Shown here: one piece after another, positions 23,718 through 27,540 of the stretch | Layout of the letters: the number at the start of each line of letters is the position of its first letter | How positions within the stretch are numbered: the stretch's first letter is position 1 | Assembly: GCA_915066865.1 (NCBI GenBank) | Contig: CAJZEE010000018.1 | Location: 1 to 27,540, forward strand | From: an uncultured Veillonella sp. | GTDB lineage: Bacteria > Bacillota > Negativicutes > Veillonellales > Veillonellaceae | Reading direction: 5' to 3' | DNA: 27,540 bases | Translations under genes and position numbers: made by a program | The notes under the pieces: generated by a model | The model's database searches: none | What the model saw: the letters and a program-made list of their open reading frames with translations, nothing else | Told to the model about the DNA's origin: nothing

Positions 23718-23787
23718 GTGGGATAAAAATGGATTTTTTGTTGTGAAAGGTGGGGAATTGTGGTAGAATTTACCATATAGTGGTGGA
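23718..23787 (+). promoter_or_regulatory. Proximal GTGG repeats, putative MraZ boxes
   Basis: GTGGGA at 23718, GTGGGGA at 23750, GTGGTA at 23760 and GTGGTGGA at 23780. The last three are spaced by multiples of 10 bp, so they face the same side of the helix. MraZ is known to bind short TGG-type direct repeats with ten-base period in front of its own gene and to repress the dcw cluster. Confidence 0.65.
23741..23769 (+). promoter_or_regulatory. Promoter of the mraZ/dcw cluster
   Basis: TTGTGA (23741-23746), 17-base spacer, TAGAAT (23764-23769). Two GTGG repeats lie in the spacer, one touching the -10, which fits with autorepression by MraZ. Confidence 0.7.
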
Positions 23788-23815
23788 TAAGAAATAGTGA
23801 AAGGCGGTGATACGT

Positions 23816-24247
23816 ATGTTCATGGGCGAATATAATCACACTATTGATACAAAAGGGCGGATGATTATACCTGCGAAAATACGTGAACAACTAGGCGATT
23901 TGTGCATCGTTACAAAAGGCTTAGATAACTGCTTGGCTATTTACACCGAAGAGGCGTGGAAAAAAATTTCTACTGCTTTACAATCACAATCCTCCACTAA
24001 AGCTAGCGTGCGTGCCTTAAAACGTTTTGTTTTTGGTAGTGCTGCTGAACTTGAATATGATAAACAAGGCCGTGTCCTCATTCCTGTACCACTACGTGAA
24101 TATGCAAGCCTTGATAAACAGGCTGTTATTGTAGGTGCTGGGGACCACGTTGAAATTTGGAGTCGTGAAAAATACGATTTCTATGATGAGCAAGTGGCTG
24201 AAAGCATGGAAGAATTAGTTGAAGGGCTTGAAGGGATTATGTTATAG
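23816..24247 (+). CDS. mraZ: Transcriptional regulator MraZ
   Basis: 143 residues. DNA-binding ring-forming protein that controls the division and cell-wall (dcw) cluster it heads. Two tandem SpoVT-AbrB domains: MFMGEYNHTIDTKGRMIIPAKIRE (1-24) and YDKQGRVLIPVPLREY in the second half, each with the conserved D-x(1,2)-GR motif. ATG 23816 is chosen since MFMGEY is the common family start and AAGGCGGTGA lies just upstream; a GTG nine bases earlier is inside that RBS. Next gene is rsmH, as in nearly all bacteria with mraZ. Probable autoregulation via the GTGG repeats in its promoter. Confidence 0.95.
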   Translation: MFMGEYNHTIDTKGRMIIPAKIREQLGDLCIVTKGLDNCLAIYTEEAWKKISTALQSQSSTKASVRALKRFVFGSAAELEYDKQGRVLIPVPLREYASLDKQAVIVGAGDHVEIWSREKYDFYDEQVAESMEELVEGLEGIML

Positions 24248-24256
24248 GAGGCTATG

Positions 24257-25189
24257 ATGAAATTTAATCATACTAGCGTACTCTTACGTGAAACGGTGGA
24301 CTCCGTCGTAACTAATCCAAAAGGCATTTATGTGGACTGTACCCTTGGTGGAGCAGGACATGCTCACGCAGTGGGCGAGATGCTGGACCCAGAAGGTATG
24401 ATTATAGGTTTAGATCAAGATGAAGATGCTTTGAGTGTAGCTCGACAGCGTTTATCTGATTTGAAATGTCAGGTGTTAACAATACCTACAAACTTTTCTA
24501 ACTTAAAAGAAGCCCTCCGAAATGCGGGCATCTATGAAGTAGATGGCTTTATATTTGATCTTGGCGTATCAAGCTATCAACTAGATACCCCTGAACGAGG
24601 TTTTTCATATATGAATGATGGACCTCTTGATATGCGTATGGATAAAGATGCACCTCTCACGGCAGAGGAAATTATTAATGAATATGACAGTGAACAATTA
24701 CTGCAAATTATCCGCGACTATGGGGAAGAACGATGGGCTAAACGGATTGTTGAGTTTATTGTTGAAGCACGCCAAGAAAAAAGAATTACTACTACTGGTG
24801 AGTTAGTTAGAATTATTAAGAATGCAATACCTGCAAAGGCGCGACAAGATGGACCTCATCCGGCAAAACGGACGTTTCAAGCTATACGTATTGAAGTAAA
24901 TAGAGAATTAGCAATCTTGCATGATAGTTTTGTAGATGCTGTATCGATGTTAAAACCAAAGGGAAAGATTGGAGTTATTACATTCCACTCCTTGGAAGAT
25001 CGAATTACAAAGCAAACTTTTAAAGAGTTAAGTACCGCATGTATATGTCCTCCACAATTGCCTATGTGTGTTTGTAATCACAAGGCAGTTGTAAAGGCAA
25101 AAAATAAGGTTATAGAGCCAAGTATAGGGGAGATTGAAGTTAATCCGAGGGCTAGAAGCGCTAAATTGCGCGTAGCAGTAAAGTTGTAG
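24257..25189 (+). CDS. rsmH: 16S rRNA (cytosine-1402 N4)-methyltransferase RsmH
   Basis: 310 residues. Methylates N4 of C1402 in the ribosomal P site, fine-tuning start-codon choice. Seen: FNHTSVLLRETVDSV start, SAM motif YVDCTLGGAGHAHAV near 25-40, GLDQDEDAL, the FDLGVSSYQLDTPERGFSY block, KRTFQAIRIEVNRE and a late Cys-rich stretch CICPPQLPMCVC common in Firmicute-type RsmH. Two adjacent ATGs exist; 24257 is chosen since it is five bases from AGGAGG (24246-24251) while 24254 is only two. It follows mraZ closely and precedes ftsL by 21 bases. Confidence 0.95.
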   Translation: MKFNHTSVLLRETVDSVVTNPKGIYVDCTLGGAGHAHAVGEMLDPEGMIIGLDQDEDALSVARQRLSDLKCQVLTIPTNFSNLKEALRNAGIYEVDGFIFDLGVSSYQLDTPERGFSYMNDGPLDMRMDKDAPLTAEEIINEYDSEQLLQIIRDYGEERWAKRIVEFIVEARQEKRITTTGELVRIIKNAIPAKARQDGPHPAKRTFQAIRIEVNRELAILHDSFVDAVSMLKPKGKIGVITFHSLEDRITKQTFKELSTACICPPQLPMCVCNHKAVVKAKNKVIEPSIGEIEVNPRARSAKLRVAVKL

Positions 25190-25210
25190 AATTGGAAGGG
25201 GTTAAGTGTT

Positions 25211-25615
25211 ATGTTAGCAAGAAAGGCTGTTGTGGGCCAAGTAAAAGGTGATATGTTGGTCATTGCACAAGGGAGAAGACGTAGTGCAAACGTAGCTTTA
25301 GATTTAAGCCCTATGATGTGGCAAGTTGTATATGGTATTGCTGCATTAGTTGCATGCTTGCTTATCATGATGGTTATGAATGCATACAGTACAAAGTTGG
25401 GCTATGAGGTAGTTAAAACACAGCAAGCTGTAGTACAATTAACAAAAGATAACGATGCATTGGACGTTGAAGTGGCTTCTTTGAAGTCTCCTGTACGTAT
25501 CCAACAAATCGCAGAAGAACAACTAGGAATGGTTTTGCCTGATTCTTTTGTTTATAGCACAAAAAGCGCTGTTACTGAACGTAATGTACAAGAGAAACAG
25601 CAAATTATAGACTAG
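25211..25615 (+). CDS. ftsL: Cell division protein FtsL-like
   Basis: 134 residues. Small bitopic membrane protein: a basic cytosolic N-terminus (residues 1-36, GRRRSANVAL), one membrane helix at about 37-58, then a heptad-like coiled coil at about 62-98 (VVKTQQAVVQLTKDNDALDVEVASLKS), and an IQQIAEEQLGMVLP segment often seen in FtsL/DivIC proteins. FtsL pairs with DivIC/FtsB and FtsQ/DivIB to activate septal wall synthesis by FtsW-FtsI. Sequence similarity in this family is low, so the call rests on topology plus position after rsmH. RBS GGAAGGGG. Unlike the common order, no ftsI gene follows. Confidence 0.85.
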   Translation: MLARKAVVGQVKGDMLVIAQGRRRSANVALDLSPMMWQVVYGIAALVACLLIMMVMNAYSTKLGYEVVKTQQAVVQLTKDNDALDVEVASLKSPVRIQQIAEEQLGMVLPDSFVYSTKSAVTERNVQEKQQIID

Positions 25616-25621
25616 CAGGCG

Positions 25622-25644
25622 AAGCAGCTCGTATTGGGCTGCTT
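25622..25644 (+). other. Small stem-loop between ftsL and murE
   Basis: AAGCAGC (25622-25628) and GCTGCTT (25638-25644) form a 7-bp stem with a nine-base loop, followed by TCCTTT rather than a clean T run. Possibly a weak attenuator or an mRNA-processing site in a 55-base gap. Confidence 0.4.
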
Positions 25645-25670
25645 TCCTTTGCGTGTAAAGGAGATTGTAT

Positions 25671-27155
25671 ATGAAACAATTACAAGATATAGTAAAAACC
25701 TTACATGCACCGCATGTAGAAGGTAATACAGCTGTTGAAATTTTAGATGTAACCGCTGATTCTCGTGCTGTAAAAGCAGGTAGTTTATTTATTGCTTTAG
25801 ATGGTGCCACTGTAGATGGTCATAACTATGTTAATAAAGCTGTTGAGTCTGGGGCAGTAGCTGTATTAGTATCTAAACCTGTTGAGGTAAGTAGTGACGT
25901 TTGTGTTATCACTGTTGAAGATACACGTGCGGCTATGATGTCCTGTGTGCCATACTTTTTTGATTATCCAGCCAATTCCATGCGCATGATTGGTGTTACT
26001 GGTACTAATGGTAAAACGACTACAACTCATATGATTCGTCATATTTTGAAAGCTCAAGGTCATAAGGTCGGTGTGATTGGTACGGTTCATATCATGATTG
26101 GCGATACATCATATCCGATTCATAACACGACCCCTGACGTAGTAGATTTACAACATATTTTGTATCAAATGGTGGAAGAGGGCGTTACACATTGCGTAAT
26201 GGAAGTATCTTCCCATGCATTGGCTTTGGGACGCGTATCTGGTGTTGAGTATGATACGGCAGTATTTACAAATCTTACACAAGATCATTTAGACTTTCAC
26301 AAAACATTTGAGAATTACTTAGCAGCTAAATGTAAACTATTTGAACAGGTTAGCAAACCAAACCAAGTAAAATCTGGTAAGGGTGCTGTCATTAACATCG
26401 ATGATGCCTATGGACATCGGGTTGTTGAAAAAACTACAGCCCCTATCATTACCTATAGTATTGATGGTAGCGGCACATTGAATGCTCATGACGTTGATAT
26501 GACGCCAAAGTCTAGCCGTTACACGGTATCTTATGATGGTCATGACTATACAGTTGCAATGAATACGACTGGCTTGTTTAATGTGTATAATACATTAGCA
26601 GCTATTGGTGCCTGCCTTTTGGAAGGTATTTCCATGGAAGATATCGATAAAGCATTAAAAACATTTAGCGCTGTACCTGGGCGCTTTGAGTTGATAGAAG
26701 AAGGTCAACCATTTGCTGTCGTTGTAGACTATGCACATACACCGGATGGTTTAGAAAATATTTTACAAACAGCAAAGGCGATTCAAGAGAATCGTATTAT
26801 CGTAGTCTTTGGCTGTGGCGGGGACCGAGATGCAACCAAACGCCCTATTATGGGGCGTATTGCGGCACAATATGGTGATGTTGTGTACGTTACATCTGAT
26901 AATCCGCGTACAGAAGATCCTGTACAAATTGTTAAAGATGTGGAAACAGGCGTTAAAGAAGGGCTTCGTGAAGGCTCTTATTATGAAGTTATCGTTGATC
27001 GTCGGGAAGCGATTCAACATGCAATACAACATGCAAAACCTGGGGATATTGTACTGATTGCAGGTAAGGGACATGAGGATTACCAAATCTTAAAGGATAA
27101 AACGATTCATTTCGATGATCGTGAAGAGGCGCGAGCAGCTCTCAAGGAGATTTAA
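25671..27155 (+). CDS. murE: UDP-MurNAc-L-Ala-D-Glu:meso-diaminopimelate ligase MurE
   Basis: 494 residues. Adds the third residue of the peptidoglycan stem peptide, in the cytosol. Three domains: UDP-binding N-terminal part with DVTADSRAVKAGSLFIALDG; central ATPase with GTNGKTTTTH (111-120), the NTTPDVVDL substrate loop, and the lysine expected to be carbamylated K220 in YLAAKCKLF; C-terminal domain with VVDYAHTPDGLEN and FGCGGDRDATKRP. The specificity motif is DNPR (410-413), which marks meso-diaminopimelate rather than lysine as substrate. ATG 25671 is seven bases from AAAGGAG; a TTG at 25665 touches the RBS and is rejected. One base separates it from murF. Confidence 0.96.
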   Translation: MKQLQDIVKTLHAPHVEGNTAVEILDVTADSRAVKAGSLFIALDGATVDGHNYVNKAVESGAVAVLVSKPVEVSSDVCVITVEDTRAAMMSCVPYFFDYPANSMRMIGVTGTNGKTTTTHMIRHILKAQGHKVGVIGTVHIMIGDTSYPIHNTTPDVVDLQHILYQMVEEGVTHCVMEVSSHALALGRVSGVEYDTAVFTNLTQDHLDFHKTFENYLAAKCKLFEQVSKPNQVKSGKGAVINIDDAYGHRVVEKTTAPIITYSIDGSGTLNAHDVDMTPKSSRYTVSYDGHDYTVAMNTTGLFNVYNTLAAIGACLLEGISMEDIDKALKTFSAVPGRFELIEEGQPFAVVVDYAHTPDGLENILQTAKAIQENRIIVVFGCGGDRDATKRPIMGRIAAQYGDVVYVTSDNPRTEDPVQIVKDVETGVKEGLREGSYYEVIVDRREAIQHAIQHAKPGDIVLIAGKGHEDYQILKDKTIHFDDREEARAALKEI

Positions 27156-27156
27156 T

Positions 27157-27540
27157 ATGGCAGAATTTACATTGTCTCAAGTAGTGGAAGCCACACAGGG
27201 GATAAGTGCACATACCGACAATATTAAGTTTTTAGATATATCTACTGATACGAGAACTATTGAATCGGGATTTTTATTTGTAGCATTAAAAGGCGACACT
27301 TTTGATGGTCATGATTTTATCAATACGGCTATTGAAAAAGGTGCCACAGGAGCTATCGTTGAAAAAGGACGTGCTGTAGAAGGCATTGCTTGTATCGAGG
27401 TAGACAATACTTTGGTAGCATATCAAAATTTGGCACGTTATCATCGTCGCCGTTTTGATATTCCTGTAGTTGCTATTACCGGTTCATCTGGTAAGACTAC
27501 AACAAAGGAAATGGTGGCAGCCGTACTTGGTACAGAATTT
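27157..27540 (+). CDS. murF: UDP-MurNAc-tripeptide:D-Ala-D-Ala ligase MurF, 5' part
   Basis: First 128 codons of murF, open to the window end; the full protein would be about 450 residues. Adds D-Ala-D-Ala to complete the stem pentapeptide. Seen: MAEFTLSQVVEATQG start, DISTDTRTIESGFLFVALKGDTFDGHDF (the MurF version of the UDP-binding domain, parallel to that of MurE), and the P-loop ITGSSGKTTTKEM at about 110-122, where SSGKTTTKE is typical of MurF. RBS AAGGAG lies at the end of murE, so translation is coupled. Confidence 0.94.
   Translation, partial: MAEFTLSQVVEATQGISAHTDNIKFLDISTDTRTIESGFLFVALKGDTFDGHDFINTAIEKGATGAIVEKGRAVEGIACIEVDNTLVAYQNLARYHRRRFDIPVVAITGSSGKTTTKEMVAAVLGTEF

Overview
The window looks like chromosome of a low-GC anaerobe of the Negativicutes, most likely Veillonella or a close relative. 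The reasons are AT-rich DNA with strong AGGAGG-type ribosome binding sites, a complete anaerobic (cobalt-early) cbi gene set, a stand-alone superoxide reductase, and a division/wall cluster starting mraZ-rsmH-ftsL-murE-murF whose MurE carries the meso-diaminopimelate motif DNPR. The genus is inferred from gene content, not from a database match.

Layout. (1) 1-327: the 3' end of a YajQ-family gene. (2) 398-6771: a tightly overlapping corrin-ring operon, cbiD-E-T-F-G-H-J-C, closed by a strong terminator. (3) 6909-10737: a FecCD/BtuC-type permease and ATPase on the plus strand, facing a lipoprotein binding protein and an exported CbiK-type chelatase on the minus strand. (4) 11199-16088: a CbiK paralogue with a lost active site, a canonical CbiK, CbiL, CbiA and the corrinoid adenosyltransferase CobO. 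(5) 16227-18490: superoxide reductase, aspartate kinase and a small unknown protein. (6) 18631-23432: a large M16C metalloprotease, GluQ, and a CoA-binding protein with a thioredoxin. (7) 23573-27540: the start of the dcw cluster, with putative MraZ boxes, cut inside murF by the window end.

How the genes work together. CbiK inserts cobalt into sirohydrochlorin. CbiL, H, F, G, D, J, E, T and C then methylate, contract and rearrange the ring to cobyrinate. CbiA amidates side chains a and c, and CobO adenosylates the cobalt. The genes making sirohydrochlorin and the later steps (cbiP, cbiB, cobU/S/T, cobD) are not in this window.

Most interesting points. Three CbiK paralogues lie within 3.4 kb: one exported and paired with a metal/tetrapyrrole-type binding lipoprotein, one intact but missing most metal-binding residues and sitting behind a long palindromic operator-like element, and one canonical. 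lysC carries an ideal internal ribosome binding site and GTG start at the place expected for a separate aspartokinase II beta subunit. cobO has a long structured leader that is not a recognisable cobalamin riboswitch. A TATCGAA motif recurs in the promoters of two redox operons. GTGG repeats precede mraZ in two clusters. The dcw cluster has no ftsI/PBP gene between ftsL and murE.
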